Positions 35,923-44,109 are shown, numbered from the stretch's first letter. The stretch: DNA of 64,000 nucleotides from Hydrogenophaga sp. NFH-34 (GCF_021401345.1 NZ_JACBGE010000011.1:62001-126000), one strand, 5' to 3'. Program-made: numbers and translations. Notes: generated by a model not told the origin, from the sequence alone.

Positions 35923-36957
35923 ATGGCATGCCGACAGCCTGGCCTGTTCGAGGACATCCCCCCTGCCACTGAATCAAGGTATCCAATCGTGGACCCCGAC
36001 CTGGGCATCTACGATCGGTTCCTGGTGTTCATGTCGGGGGGGAAGGACTCCTTGGCCTGCATCCTACGCTTGCTGGACCTGGGCGTCCCGGCCAGCAAGA
36101 TCGAGCTTCATCACCATCTGGTTGATGGAGTTGAGGGCTCAAAGCTCATGGATTGGCCAGTCACCAATGCCTACTCCCGCGCCGTTGCCGATGCCCTGGG
36201 CATGGAGTACCGGACAAGCTGGAGGGAAGGGGGCTTTGAGCGTGAAATGCTCCGACAGGATGCGCCTACTGCTCCAGTCTGGATTCCTGACGACAACGGC
36301 GGTCACAGGAGGGTCGGTGGTAATGGTCCACTGGGGACTCGACTGAAGTTTCCTCAGGTCAGTGCCAACCTATCAGTCCGATGGTGCTCCAGTGCCCTGA
36401 AGATCGACGTTGGCGCCAGATACCTGACCAACCACCCGAAGTTCACCCACGGCAAGACCCTGGTGCTCACAGGAGAGCGTGCGCAAGAGAGCACGGCACG
36501 CTCACGCTACGCCAGCTTCGAGCCCCACCGTAGCGACCTTCGCTCCGGCCGGAAGTACCAGCGCCACATCGATCATTGGCGACCCTTACACCAATGGTCT
36601 GAGCAGCAGGTCTGGGCGATCATCGAGCGCCACCGAGTGTTGCCTCATCCGGCCTATTACCTGGGCTGGGGGAGAACTTCCTGCCGTCAATGCATCTTCG
36701 GTAGCAAAGACCAGTGGGCCACGGTCAAGGCGATTGCACCCAGGAACCTCGCCGTAATTGCCAACCATGAGCGCACCTTCGGCGTCACGATTCACCGCAA
36801 GGATGACGTGTTGACCTTGGCTCGCAAGGGCACTCCCTACACGACAAATCCGTACTGGGTCGACATAGCGAACTCCGAAAGCTTCGATCTGCCGGTCATC
36901 GTCGAGAACTGGGTTCTTCCGCAAGGCGCCTACGGTGAATCCTGCGGCCCCACCTGA
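35923..36957 (+). CDS. PAPS-reductase / DndC-like PP-loop protein
   Basis: PP-loop ATPase motif FMSGGKDSLACILRLLD near residue 37 activates a substrate by adenylation. Cysteines in VRWCSSALKI and RTSCRQCIFGS sit as in PAPS reductases and DndC-type sulfur-transfer enzymes, where they bind a 4Fe-4S cluster. 344 aa. Adjacent to a DNA methyltransferase-helicase, a role in DNA modification or in sulfur metabolism is possible, but no other dnd or ssp genes are in the window, so it may act alone as phage homologs seem to. ATG 35923 has no good SD and probably depends on coupling to the 35585 gene. Confidence 0.8.
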   Translation: MACRQPGLFEDIPPATESRYPIVDPDLGIYDRFLVFMSGGKDSLACILRLLDLGVPASKIELHHHLVDGVEGSKLMDWPVTNAYSRAVADALGMEYRTSWREGGFEREMLRQDAPTAPVWIPDDNGGHRRVGGNGPLGTRLKFPQVSANLSVRWCSSALKIDVGARYLTNHPKFTHGKTLVLTGERAQESTARSRYASFEPHRSDLRSGRKYQRHIDHWRPLHQWSEQQVWAIIERHRVLPHPAYYLGWGRTSCRQCIFGSKDQWATVKAIAPRNLAVIANHERTFGVTIHRKDDVLTLARKGTPYTTNPYWVDIANSESFDLPVIVENWVLPQGAYGESCGPT

Positions 36958-36965
36958 TCCACGCG

Positions 36966-37079
36966 CCAGTCACCTTCGGGTGGCTGGTGTGCTGGTTTTG
37001 GAATGCACACATCCTCGTGCATCCCAAAGCCAGTCACTTGCCTGGCCTGTCCTTCAACAACCCTCTTTTGAAGGAAGGA
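36966..37079 (+). promoter_or_regulatory. Structured leader of the gene at 37086
   Basis: P1: CCAGtCACCttcgGGTGgCTGG (36966-36986). P2: CTGGTTTTGGAATGCAC (36992-37008) with GTGCATCCCAAAGCCAG (37017-37033), 16 of 17 paired. P3: TCCTTC (37050-37055) with GAAGGA (37070-37075). P2 shares only the general layout with other copies, so it is good evidence for structure over sequence. Confidence 0.7.
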
Positions 37080-37085
37080 ATCCCC

Positions 37086-37385
37086 ATGAACAAGAAAGAC
37101 TCGATTGGCGTGCTGCGGTGCAAGCTCAAGCTCGTGATCATGTCTCACTGCCGCTCGGATGTTCCTGTCCGCAAGGTAGGGATGTCGCTGCTGGCTGGCG
37201 AAGTCGATGTGTACAGCAGTCCTTCCACATTGGAAATGGACTTGCTCGCGTACGTTGATCAGCTCAAGGACTCGTACATCTTCCCACTTCTTCAGTGGGG
37301 TCGTGAGTTGCGCGAGATGTCCACCAAGGACGTCACACCCAATGCAATTCCCCCGCTACCCAAATTCCAACTGGAACTCGTTTGA
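37086..37385 (+). CDS. Hypothetical protein, 99 aa
   Basis: Not recognised. N-terminus basic and beta-like (GVLRCKLKLVIMSHCRSD), centre VDVYSSPSTLEMDLLAYVDQ. ATG 37086 follows GAAGGAAGGA. First of three closely packed small genes (37086, 37401, 37571) that share one leader; gaps are 15 nt and then an ATGA overlap. Confidence 0.7.
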   Translation: MNKKDSIGVLRCKLKLVIMSHCRSDVPVRKVGMSLLAGEVDVYSSPSTLEMDLLAYVDQLKDSYIFPLLQWGRELREMSTKDVTPNAIPPLPKFQLELV

Positions 37386-37400
37386 AGAAAGGAGAGCAAC

Positions 37401-37574
37401 ATGCTCGAAGTGAACTACCAAGCCAAGACGGTTGCAGGCTCCGACCTGCGCATCAAGGCGCAACTGTCCCCCGAGGTCCAGGCCATGGTCGCCTGGATCC
37501 TCATGAGCGATTCGAAGGATGTGCAGCCGGTTCTGGTTGCCTTTCACCAGGCCCAACAGAAGGAGTCGGCATGA
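37401..37574 (+). CDS. Hypothetical small protein, 57 aa
   Basis: Short gene between 37086 and 37571. ATG 37401 has GGAGAG upstream, and the stop (37572-37574) overlaps the next ATG as ATGA. It begins MLEVNYQAKTVAGSDLRIKA and continues LSPEVQAMVAWILMSD; likely soluble. Frame, SD and coupling all support a real gene; function unknown. Confidence 0.65.
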   Translation: MLEVNYQAKTVAGSDLRIKAQLSPEVQAMVAWILMSDSKDVQPVLVAFHQAQQKESA

Positions 37575-37966
37575 TTCTGAACAAGACGCAAGCACATCAC
37601 GTGTACGCGGCCATGTGCGTGCTGAACAACGTAAGTGCCAAGATCAAGGTGCTCTTTGGAAATGTCGCTGAAGACGGCATCAACGTGTTCGAGGACTCAG
37701 ATGGTGTCAATGTCGTCCGAGTCCGCCGCTACGACGTGGTGGAGTCGGAGAACTACGCCAACCAGAGTGATTTCGAGATGGCTTATGAACTGGACGAGGC
37801 AACGACTCGTGCGGAGATGGTGATCGAGGGGAGCCACCCCACGATCACGTATACCGAAATCATCGAATACTTCGGTCTCGATGAATCTTTCGTGTACACG
37901 CCAAAGACGTTCACTCCCTACGTGGAAGAGTTCGTGAAGATGCTGGCGGGTGACCAGAAATCATGA
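37571..37966 (+). CDS. Hypothetical protein, 131 aa
   Basis: Not recognised. Acidic (VVESENYANQSDFEMAYELD), with a helical start MILNKTQAHHVYAAMCVLNN. ATG 37571 overlaps the previous stop; the open frame extends upstream to 37382 but that part is the other frame of the 57-aa gene. Followed by P1 of the next leader. Confidence 0.7.
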   Translation: MILNKTQAHHVYAAMCVLNNVSAKIKVLFGNVAEDGINVFEDSDGVNVVRVRRYDVVESENYANQSDFEMAYELDEATTRAEMVIEGSHPTITYTEIIEYFGLDESFVYTPKTFTPYVEEFVKMLAGDQKS

Positions 37967-37974
37967 CCAGCAAG

Positions 37975-38080
37975 GCCCCTTCGGGGGCTTTCTACTGTCG
38001 CCACTTCCTGTGGCTCCAGCAGAAAGCCTCTGGCTCATCCTTTCTCAACCACCCCTGTGTTCAGGGATTTAACGAAAGGA
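37975..38080 (+). promoter_or_regulatory. Structured leader of the gene at 38088 (archetype)
   Basis: P1 GCCCC/GGGGC (37975-37988). P2 GGCTTTCT (37986-37993) with AGAAAGCC (38021-38028), inner GCCAC/GTGGC. P3 TCCTTTC (38038-38044) with the SD GAAAGGA (38074-38080), inner CCCTG/CAGGG. P1 and P2 share bases, so they compete. Confidence 0.75.
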
Positions 38081-38087
38081 ACACCGC

Positions 38088-38561
38088 ATGACAACTGCAT
38101 CGGACACGAATCTGCCTTTCTATACGAAGGATGTCTTCTATATTCCCGAGAAGGACGGGTGCCCACCTCAAGGGATAGATGAAGTCGTCATCTGCCGTGA
38201 TGGGGTCAAGCGTGGCGTCTATTCCAGGAGAACGGCCGAAGAACTGAGCGAGCGTCACAACGGCCAGGTTCTCATCACGACCACCAAAGACTTCCGCGAA
38301 ATGGAGGAAGCGTTCTACAAGTCGGAACCAGAAGAGATCGACCGGGATGCCTACTTTTCCGCGCTCCAATGTCTTCCACCTTTGGGATGGGAGCGCTTTT
38401 GCGGCGTCGAGTCGTTCAAGTTCTCTGAGTTCAAGACCGGTCGCATCACGACGATCTACGCGACCTTCGATGGCCGCTACTGGAAGTTCTTGGACTTGGC
38501 CGACCTCGCACCGAGCGCGGTCGCCTTACGCATCCTCAACCACATCAAGGAAAAAGCATGA
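38088..38561 (+). CDS. DUF1419-like protein, 157 aa
   Basis: The pattern EEIDRDAYFSALQCLPPLGW followed by CGVESFKFSEFKTGRITTIY resembles DUF1419 proteins of plasmids and agrobacteria; function unknown. Soluble, no signal. ATG 38088 follows GAAAGGA and the structured leader. It overlaps the nuclease gene by ATGA. Confidence 0.7.
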   Translation: MTTASDTNLPFYTKDVFYIPEKDGCPPQGIDEVVICRDGVKRGVYSRRTAEELSERHNGQVLITTTKDFREMEEAFYKSEPEEIDRDAYFSALQCLPPLGWERFCGVESFKFSEFKTGRITTIYATFDGRYWKFLDLADLAPSAVALRILNHIKEKA

Positions 38562-39037
38562 ACCAGTTCGCCATGATGTTCATCCTGGCCATGAACCCTG
38601 TTTTGGGTGTGGCCCAACACACCGATGTCCGTGTCGTCGGCGTCTCTGACGGTGACACGATCTCGGTCCTCACCGCAAACAAGCAGTCGTTCCGGGTGCG
38701 TTTGTCCGAGATCGATGCTCCTGAAACGGGTCAGGACTTCGGCCAGCGCTCCAAGAAGGCACTGAGCGATCTGTGCTTCGGAAAATTGGCCACCGTCGAG
38801 TTGGGCAGCACCGATCAGTACGGCCGCACACTCAGTCGTGTGTCCTGCAACGGTGTCGATGCCCAGTCGCATATGGTCGCCAATGGTATGGCATGGGTCT
38901 ATGACCGCTATGTCGAGGACAAGAGCCTCTATGGGCTCCAGGAACAGGCAAAGCGTGAGAGGCTGGGGCTGTGGTCGCATCCGTCGCCCGTGCCGCCCTG
39001 GCATTACCGCGCTGCAAAGCGCAGTGGTGCCAAGTAG
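38558..39037 (+). CDS. Secreted thermonuclease-like protein (SNase domain)
   Basis: Probable Ca2+-dependent exported nuclease. Signal peptide (FAMMFILAMNPVLGVAQ), then the OB-fold SNase core: VRVVGVSDGDTISVL, catalytic Arg and Asp in RVRLSEIDAPETG, and second Arg in DQYGRTLSRV. 159 aa is usual for plasmid-borne nucleases of this type (ParB/Nuc family on conjugative plasmids). It may clear DNA at the cell surface or in the periplasm. Confidence 0.88.
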   Translation: MNQFAMMFILAMNPVLGVAQHTDVRVVGVSDGDTISVLTANKQSFRVRLSEIDAPETGQDFGQRSKKALSDLCFGKLATVELGSTDQYGRTLSRVSCNGVDAQSHMVANGMAWVYDRYVEDKSLYGLQEQAKRERLGLWSHPSPVPPWHYRAAKRSGAK

Positions 39038-39107
39038 CACTGCTTTACCTGGTGCGAAAATGGAGCCCGTTTCTGCGGGCTTCACTCTGCTCAAGTTAGA
39101 GACAGCT

Positions 39108-39134
39108 AGGGCCGCTTTTGCGGCCCTTTTTTTA
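39108..39134. terminator. Bidirectional terminator between the SNase and RecG-like genes
   Basis: AGGGCCGC (39108-39115) pairs with GCGGCCCT (39120-39127) and is followed by T8 on the plus strand. A second stem GCCCG/CGGGC sits just upstream (about 39065-39080). It separates convergent genes. Confidence 0.9.
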
Positions 39135-41015
39135 TGTGCTGATGAAATCGGCGGCGCCCAACCTGGCCAGCTTGAACAAGGTCGTGGCGTCGCCGACCTG
39201 TGCCTCACCGAGCAACTCACCAAAACCCCGCAGCTCCAGATCCTTCTGAGCGAGTGCAAAGCCATCGTTCGTTTGGGCAACGGCTTCCAGGCGCCTGCGC
39301 GTGGTCTTGCTGATGGTCTTGGAAGTCAGCATCGCAAAGTCCCCCTCGCCTCCATTGCGCACCAGGCGGCCTCGAAGCTGATGAAGCTGGGCCACGCCAA
39401 AGCGGTCGGCACCGGTCACCACCATCAGTCCTACATCCGGCACGTCCACGCCCACCTCGATGGCGGTAGATGAGACGATGATGGGCTTCTCACCAGTGCG
39501 GAAAGAGTCCAGGGCTTCGACTTTTTCCTGTGGCTTGAGCTTGCCATGGAGCACCGCCACTTTGCCCTCAAACCGAGCGGCAAGCGCCTCACCCTTGCTC
39601 TTGACACCTGTCTCCTTGCCGTTGACCGTGGGGTATAGAAAGATCACCTTGCGGCCAGCCTGCAAGTGCTTGCGCACGAGTAACGCGGCCACCTCGCGCT
39701 CGTCTCCAACAAGCACGTGGTTGATGATCGTCTTATTCACGTGCCCAGCTTCGATGACTGCGTTGGTCCAGCCGTCGAACAGGGCAAGGGCGAGCGTACG
39801 AGGGATCGGTGTTGCACTGGCCTCGATGATATGGGTGTGAGATGCCAGCAGGGCTGTGCGTTGGTCCACGGACAGCTTGTGCTGTTCATCTACCACCAAA
39901 GCTTCAAAGGTCGGGAGCCTCCGCGACAGGAGCGCTTGGGTGCCCACGAACATCTGTGCACTCTGAAGCTGCTCTTCTGTCGCATCACTCTTGGGGTCAC
40001 CACTGACCAGGCAGGGTGCAAGGTGAGGGAAGCGTAGAGTGGCCTGCTCGTGGATCTGTCGAGCAACAAGATCACTGGGAGCCATCACGGCGACACGTCC
40101 CCGGCTCGCATTTGCAATTGCCGCCAGCGCCAGAAGGAAGACCAGGGTCTTGCCCGAGCCCACATCACCGTTCAGCAGGATATGCGCCGGTCGCGCTGCA
40201 TTGCACGCAAGCCTGATGCGGTTGAGTGCCTTCCGCTGGGACTGGCTCAGGGTTTCAGACTGAGCTTGCACCAGCTCAATCAGGGCATCGTCGATGGAAT
40301 ATGGTGAGGGCAGGGGGCATCGAGTGGGTTTCGCATGTGCTTTGACCTCTGCCACGGTGGCCACACGCGCTAGGCCCAGCGCTTCGTCGGCCTGCATAAG
40401 GCTCTTTGGCTGATGTAGACCCTGCAGCAACCACATTGGCGTGCGCCTGGCTGCAGACAGCACTTCCATCACCGCTGGGATCTGCTCAATGGCCTTGACC
40501 GCATCATGCCAAAGGTCATCCTCAATCGCCTGACTCACTGCCGACCGAATGATGTCTCCAGCCAGTTGACCGGAGACGCCCGTGTAAACAGGCTCCACGC
40601 GCCCGGTGACCGCGGATATCGATGGCGATTTGATCGCCCAGAACCGCCCTCGATGCTCGATCGTCGCATCCAGGATGACCTTTTCATCGGCCATTTCCAG
40701 GATTTCAGACGTCGATGCCCGGTAGAAACGAGTTTTCACGTACTCATCATCTATTCGAAGCTCGACCTGGACGTAGGCCGGATATGGACTTTTGGTAACC
40801 CGGTCCTCGCTGTCGAACCCGACTGCATTGATGATCTTGGCCTGGATCAGGCAGGGCCTGCCTTGAGGCGCTCGATGCAGCGACGTGTATGCGCCTCGTT
40901 TGTCGATATGGATCTTTGGCAGACACAGCAGCGCTTCCCATGGCTGCTCACAGCCGATGGGGCGCAGATCGGCTCGCTGTGCAACCTGGGCATCCATGGG
41001 ACCAAAGTAGTCCAT
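39132..41015 (-). CDS. RecG-like ATP-dependent DNA helicase
   Basis: SF2 helicase of the RecG type, acting on replication forks and recombination intermediates. Walker A GDVGSGKT at residues 283-290, DEQH box at 376-379, SATPIPRTLAL (motif III) and QLHQLRGRLVRNGG (motif VI), then the RecG-like C-terminus DLELRGFGELLGEAQ. The N-terminal wedge/OB region is present but short: 627 aa against about 690 for chromosomal RecG. ATG 41015 lacks a clear SD. A plasmid-encoded copy may serve plasmid replication. Confidence 0.85.
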   Translation of the reverse strand: MDYFGPMDAQVAQRADLRPIGCEQPWEALLCLPKIHIDKRGAYTSLHRAPQGRPCLIQAKIINAVGFDSEDRVTKSPYPAYVQVELRIDDEYVKTRFYRASTSEILEMADEKVILDATIEHRGRFWAIKSPSISAVTGRVEPVYTGVSGQLAGDIIRSAVSQAIEDDLWHDAVKAIEQIPAVMEVLSAARRTPMWLLQGLHQPKSLMQADEALGLARVATVAEVKAHAKPTRCPLPSPYSIDDALIELVQAQSETLSQSQRKALNRIRLACNAARPAHILLNGDVGSGKTLVFLLALAAIANASRGRVAVMAPSDLVARQIHEQATLRFPHLAPCLVSGDPKSDATEEQLQSAQMFVGTQALLSRRLPTFEALVVDEQHKLSVDQRTALLASHTHIIEASATPIPRTLALALFDGWTNAVIEAGHVNKTIINHVLVGDEREVAALLVRKHLQAGRKVIFLYPTVNGKETGVKSKGEALAARFEGKVAVLHGKLKPQEKVEALDSFRTGEKPIIVSSTAIEVGVDVPDVGLMVVTGADRFGVAQLHQLRGRLVRNGGEGDFAMLTSKTISKTTRRRLEAVAQTNDGFALAQKDLELRGFGELLGEAQVGDATTLFKLARLGAADFIST

Positions 41016-41119
41016 GAGCCATTGAAATCAAATCTTGAATGAGTGGATAGCACCTATCTCATTCATGAGCCGTAAGGCAATGCTCATCTCTATTCTTGAG
41101 TGGCTGCATATGCAGAACT

Positions 41120-41195
41120 CATTGCTGTGCCCTGGTGCGCCATCGGACTGGTGGTTGTGCTTGCAGGATGTCGGCTCACTCAGGGCACAGCAATG
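41120..41195. repeat. 15-bp perfect inverted repeat in the recG-like/RDF-like gap
   Basis: CATTGCTGTGCCCTG (41120-41134) and CAGGGCACAGCAATG (41181-41195) are exact reverse complements with a 46-nt loop, followed at once by GGGTTGCTCAACCC (41196-41209). It occupies the place of P2 in the leader of the 41304 gene, or is a protein-binding site between divergent genes. The rest of the 288-nt gap shows no gene. Confidence 0.6.
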
Positions 41196-41303
41196 GGTTG
41201 CTCAACCCAATCTCCTTCAACAGCCGCGAATGTGGCATTGGAGATCGCAGGTCATTTCGACAAGCGATAACTGCAACGGCGGGAACCTGCCGGGAGCAAG
41301 AAA

Positions 41304-42860
41304 ATGAGCAGAAACTTTTTCGAAGCGCGCATGGCGCAGCGTAGTGGTGACAGTGCGTTCCCCATCAGCGGGAAGATCCGGGTTGGCACCAAAGCCATCT
41401 CGAAGAAAGCCGCGGCTATCCCTGGTGCCGCAAAGCTGTTCCAGGACGCACTGGATGGCAAGGTCAGCTTCCAGGCAGCAGAAAAGCAGATCAGCGAGCA
41501 GTTCCAGGTCCGGAACCCCTTCTACCCCCGAAACACCCAGGAATTTCACGCACATGCGTGGGACATGGGTGCCGGCGGCAAGGCAATTTCGGACAAGCTC
41601 ATGGCCCTGTACGGTGAATCCGTGAACGGCGGACCGGTCAAGCTGTATCGCTTCCCCATCGTCTTCCCGGACGTGGGTGGCGATGTGGATGCGATCATCG
41701 AGGGCCGTATGGCGGTACAAGGGGGTGGCCCGAACATCGTGCGCTACTGGTCCGAGTTCAATGAGCATGGGCTCCAGGTATGCAGGCACCTCCCCGAGGT
41801 CAAGAAGAGCGACATGGCGCAACGTCGGGCAGGCAAGCCGATTCGTCATCCCGAGCGTCAGGCAGTCACTCGCGGATACTGCGTTCCCCAGAAATGCAAC
41901 GAATTCGCGATGGGCATGTGTCGATTCTCCGGAAAGATCCGCTTCTACATCCCCGGTATCCCCGGGGCTGGGCTGTTCGAGCTGCACACCGGCAGCACGC
42001 CAGCGGCAACGGAGATCTACCAGCGGATCATGCAGGCGCTCCGTGCACTCAACGGCAAGTTGCGCAACTACACGCCTGATGGACGTCCCATCTTCTGGCT
42101 CACCAAGAAGAAGGCAGTGCGGCAATACTTCGACGAGGAAGGCAACCCGAAAAAAGGAGAGCAGTGGGTGCCCGAGATCGAGATGGAAATCGAGATGCCG
42201 CGGGTCATCATGCTGCAGGAAATGCGTGGTGAAGAACCGCAGGGCCTCAAGCCCGTGGCGGGCCTCGCAGCTACGCCCAGTGCATGGAACCAGCAGAGCC
42301 AAGAAGTGAACCGCGCCACAAGCGAGGCAGACGACGATGGCACGGGCGAGCAGTTCCACGGTGGTGATTTCGAGCATCTTCGTGAACGTGCGCCCGACGA
42401 TGAAGACGCCTGCAAACCTGCCGCTGTCGAAGACGCGAAGGTGCGTGAGGCTACTCCGGTGGCCAAGTCCGGAGACGGAGCGTCAGCCTCGCCGGCGGGC
42501 GGACAGGACACCATCAGCCAGATGCAGTCTCATGCTGAACGCCTGGGCTACGTTGAAGAGCTGGGGCGCTGGGTTCAGGTGAAGCACGGTGGCGACTTCG
42601 CTGCTGCGCACAAGGCCTGGATGTCCCTTTCCGAGCGCTTCTCCGCACGTCTGAAAGACTACCTTTCGCTGTCGCTGCTGATCCACGATCAGGGACTCAA
42701 CTCCGACCTGGTGATGAAGTACCTGAAGCTGCGCTACGGCCCGGTTGGCGCCGGTGCAAAGCTCGCTGAGATGCTGGCGCACGTGAAGGACTTGTGCAAC
42801 GACGGCGCCTCGGTGGCCACGTCGGTGATGGAAGAGTTGTTGGATGACGCAACGGCGTAA
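41304..42860 (+). CDS. RDF-like (phiC31 gp3-type) metal-binding protein
   Basis: The N-terminal 300 residues show the pattern FPISGKIRVGTKA, then a Cys pair in KCNEFAMGMCRFSGKIRFYI and GLFELHTGS, which resembles the family containing the phiC31 recombination directionality factor, often annotated as hydrolase or metal-binding protein. The C-terminal part (after about 330) is acidic low complexity and then a helical ERLGYVEELGRWVQVKHGGD domain. GGAG lies 8 nt before ATG 41304. No serine integrase is in the window, so directionality control is only a possibility. Confidence 0.55.
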   Translation: MSRNFFEARMAQRSGDSAFPISGKIRVGTKAISKKAAAIPGAAKLFQDALDGKVSFQAAEKQISEQFQVRNPFYPRNTQEFHAHAWDMGAGGKAISDKLMALYGESVNGGPVKLYRFPIVFPDVGGDVDAIIEGRMAVQGGGPNIVRYWSEFNEHGLQVCRHLPEVKKSDMAQRRAGKPIRHPERQAVTRGYCVPQKCNEFAMGMCRFSGKIRFYIPGIPGAGLFELHTGSTPAATEIYQRIMQALRALNGKLRNYTPDGRPIFWLTKKKAVRQYFDEEGNPKKGEQWVPEIEMEIEMPRVIMLQEMRGEEPQGLKPVAGLAATPSAWNQQSQEVNRATSEADDDGTGEQFHGGDFEHLRERAPDDEDACKPAAVEDAKVREATPVAKSGDGASASPAGGQDTISQMQSHAERLGYVEELGRWVQVKHGGDFAAAHKAWMSLSERFSARLKDYLSLSLLIHDQGLNSDLVMKYLKLRYGPVGAGAKLAEMLAHVKDLCNDGASVATSVMEELLDDATA

Positions 42861-42895
42861 GCCCGCGCAAGTCCCGCCGATTCCTAGAAAGCACG

Positions 42896-42923
42896 CCGCC
42901 CCTTTGGGGGCGGTTTTTTTTTT
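42896..42923 (+). terminator. Terminator after the RDF-like gene
   Basis: CCGCCCC (42896-42902) pairs with GGGGCGG (42907-42913) and is followed by ten T. It faces the convergent kinase gene. Confidence 0.93.
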
Positions 42924-42926
42924 GGC

Positions 42927-43499
42927 CTACAAGAACGTTGACTTTGCCAGGTTGGCGATCGAGGCTACCGAGCGCTCAACGCCACTCGTGTTCTCGATAT
43001 GCCACAGCGGGTATTGGCACTCAAGCGCAGCATCGATGATGGAGGGAATGGCCTCATCCCTGAGTGATCTTTGGCCCGGGGTCCACAAGCGCTTGGTGAC
43101 TGAAGCCCTATGCAGAAGGCGTGTTTCACGCTCGCTGTCCGGTACGGTGATGTGGACGATGGCGCCACCCATTGGCAGCAGTGCAATATGCTCGGCCTCC
43201 GCTGGGAATCCATCAACTGACACTGGACCAACGTGACGAAGTCGCTCGATCTCCTTGCGCAGTGCCTGAACCACGTTGGGCTCAAGGCGCTGTCCAGCGG
43301 CTTGGCCGGCCAGCGCAACCAGAAACCTCAGGGAGTGCTCGCTCGGGAACTTCATCGATCTGGCCAACCGACCCAGGTCACCCAGGCTGACGTGGATGTA
43401 TCCGTGTTCCCGTTGAAGCTGGCGCCCTATCGTTGTCTTTCCGCTTCCATGAAAGCCCACGAGGAAGATACAAGGGTGCATTTTTTCAGTGCAGGCCAT
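42927..43499 (-). CDS. P-loop kinase, adenylate-kinase-like
   Basis: Walker A IFLVGFHGSGKTT near the N-terminus, followed by HVSLGDLGRLAR and the adenylate-kinase-like VDGFPAEAEHI; later VPDSERETRLLHR and a C-terminal helix. 190 aa fits a nucleoside monophosphate kinase or a zeta-toxin-like kinase. I start at ATG 43499, which overlaps the end of the upstream 73-aa gene (ATG 43481 is an alternative). It is the last of three small minus-strand genes. The substrate cannot be told from sequence. Confidence 0.7.
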   Translation of the reverse strand: MACTEKMHPCIFLVGFHGSGKTTIGRQLQREHGYIHVSLGDLGRLARSMKFPSEHSLRFLVALAGQAAGQRLEPNVVQALRKEIERLRHVGPVSVDGFPAEAEHIALLPMGGAIVHITVPDSERETRLLHRASVTKRLWTPGQRSLRDEAIPSIIDAALECQYPLWHIENTSGVERSVASIANLAKSTFL

Positions 43500-43707
43500 G
43501 TCCGTCTGAGGCCGAACAGCTCGTAGGGGTCTTTGATGACTCCAATTCGGTCTTGATCGTCTCCAGTTGTTCGACGTGACGAGCGAACGGTAGCTGGACG
43601 CCAAGTGCCTTCTGTGCAGCAGCGATGAACAGGCTGGCGAGCTTGGCCGAGGACATGGCCGGGTATCGAGGTGTCAGGAGCTGGTCGAGAGGGTCGAACG
43701 ATTTCAT
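43486..43707 (-). CDS. Hypothetical small protein, 73 aa
   Basis: Not recognised. Helical and amphipathic (SSAKLASLFIAAAQKALGVQ, then LETIKTELESSKT), ending in the start of the kinase gene (14-bp overlap). No SD is visible before ATG 43707. The small-protein-plus-kinase order recalls toxin-antitoxin pairs, but no DNA-binding motif is evident. Confidence 0.5.
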   Translation of the reverse strand: MKSFDPLDQLLTPRYPAMSSAKLASLFIAAAQKALGVQLPFARHVEQLETIKTELESSKTPTSCSASDGHGLH

Positions 43708-43745
43708 GTGACCATGATGTGTCTTGGTCGGAACGGGTCAAATCC

Positions 43746-44030
43746 TTACCGCTTGGACTGGACCTTCACGTCGATCCAGCAGCCGACGGGGACCACATGA
43801 ATGACGCGAGTCGAAGCATCGGAGAAAACCAGCGAGCCGCGGCGGATGAATACGGATTCGGCTTTCGAAACCGATACCTCACGGTTTGGAGTTCCGTTGC
43901 CTGCCGGTGTGGTGTAGGCAATTTCCTCGGCGGTCGAGGCGTGAAGAGATAGGTGAGGGAAAAGCAATTGGGATCTCATGTTGAGGGCGTGAAAGTGCTG
44001 CCCTTTCTGCGGGCAAACCAGGGTACCCAT
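43746..44030 (-). CDS. Hypothetical small protein, 94 aa
   Basis: Not recognised. The C-terminal half reads as a real beta-rich protein (SKAESVFIRRGSLVFSDAST, then IHVVPVGCWIDVKVQSKR). ATG 44030 has a weak GAAG; ATG 43979 is an alternative start. It is the first gene of the minus-strand cluster, downstream of the palindrome at 44092. Confidence 0.45.
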   Translation of the reverse strand: MGTLVCPQKGQHFHALNMRSQLLFPHLSLHASTAEEIAYTTPAGNGTPNREVSVSKAESVFIRRGSLVFSDASTRVIHVVPVGCWIDVKVQSKR

Positions 44031-44091
44031 CTTCTAGCCCTCAGGGGGGTCGAGAGAGAACGAAAACCAGCAGAAGAAGGTCCGCTATCGA

Positions 44092-44109
44092 GCGCTCAAA
44101 TTTGGGCGG
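44092..44109. promoter_or_regulatory. CAAATTTG palindrome, copy e
   Basis: GCGCTCAAATTTGGGCGG, 62 bp upstream of the minus-strand start at 44030. Confidence 0.65.

Noticed and set aside
37975-37993. P1 hairpins read as ordinary terminators of the preceding genes
   Set aside because: Most are followed by CTTTCT that forms the P2 stem, not a T tract, so they are better seen as part of the leader; only a few (e.g. 52476) look like true terminators.
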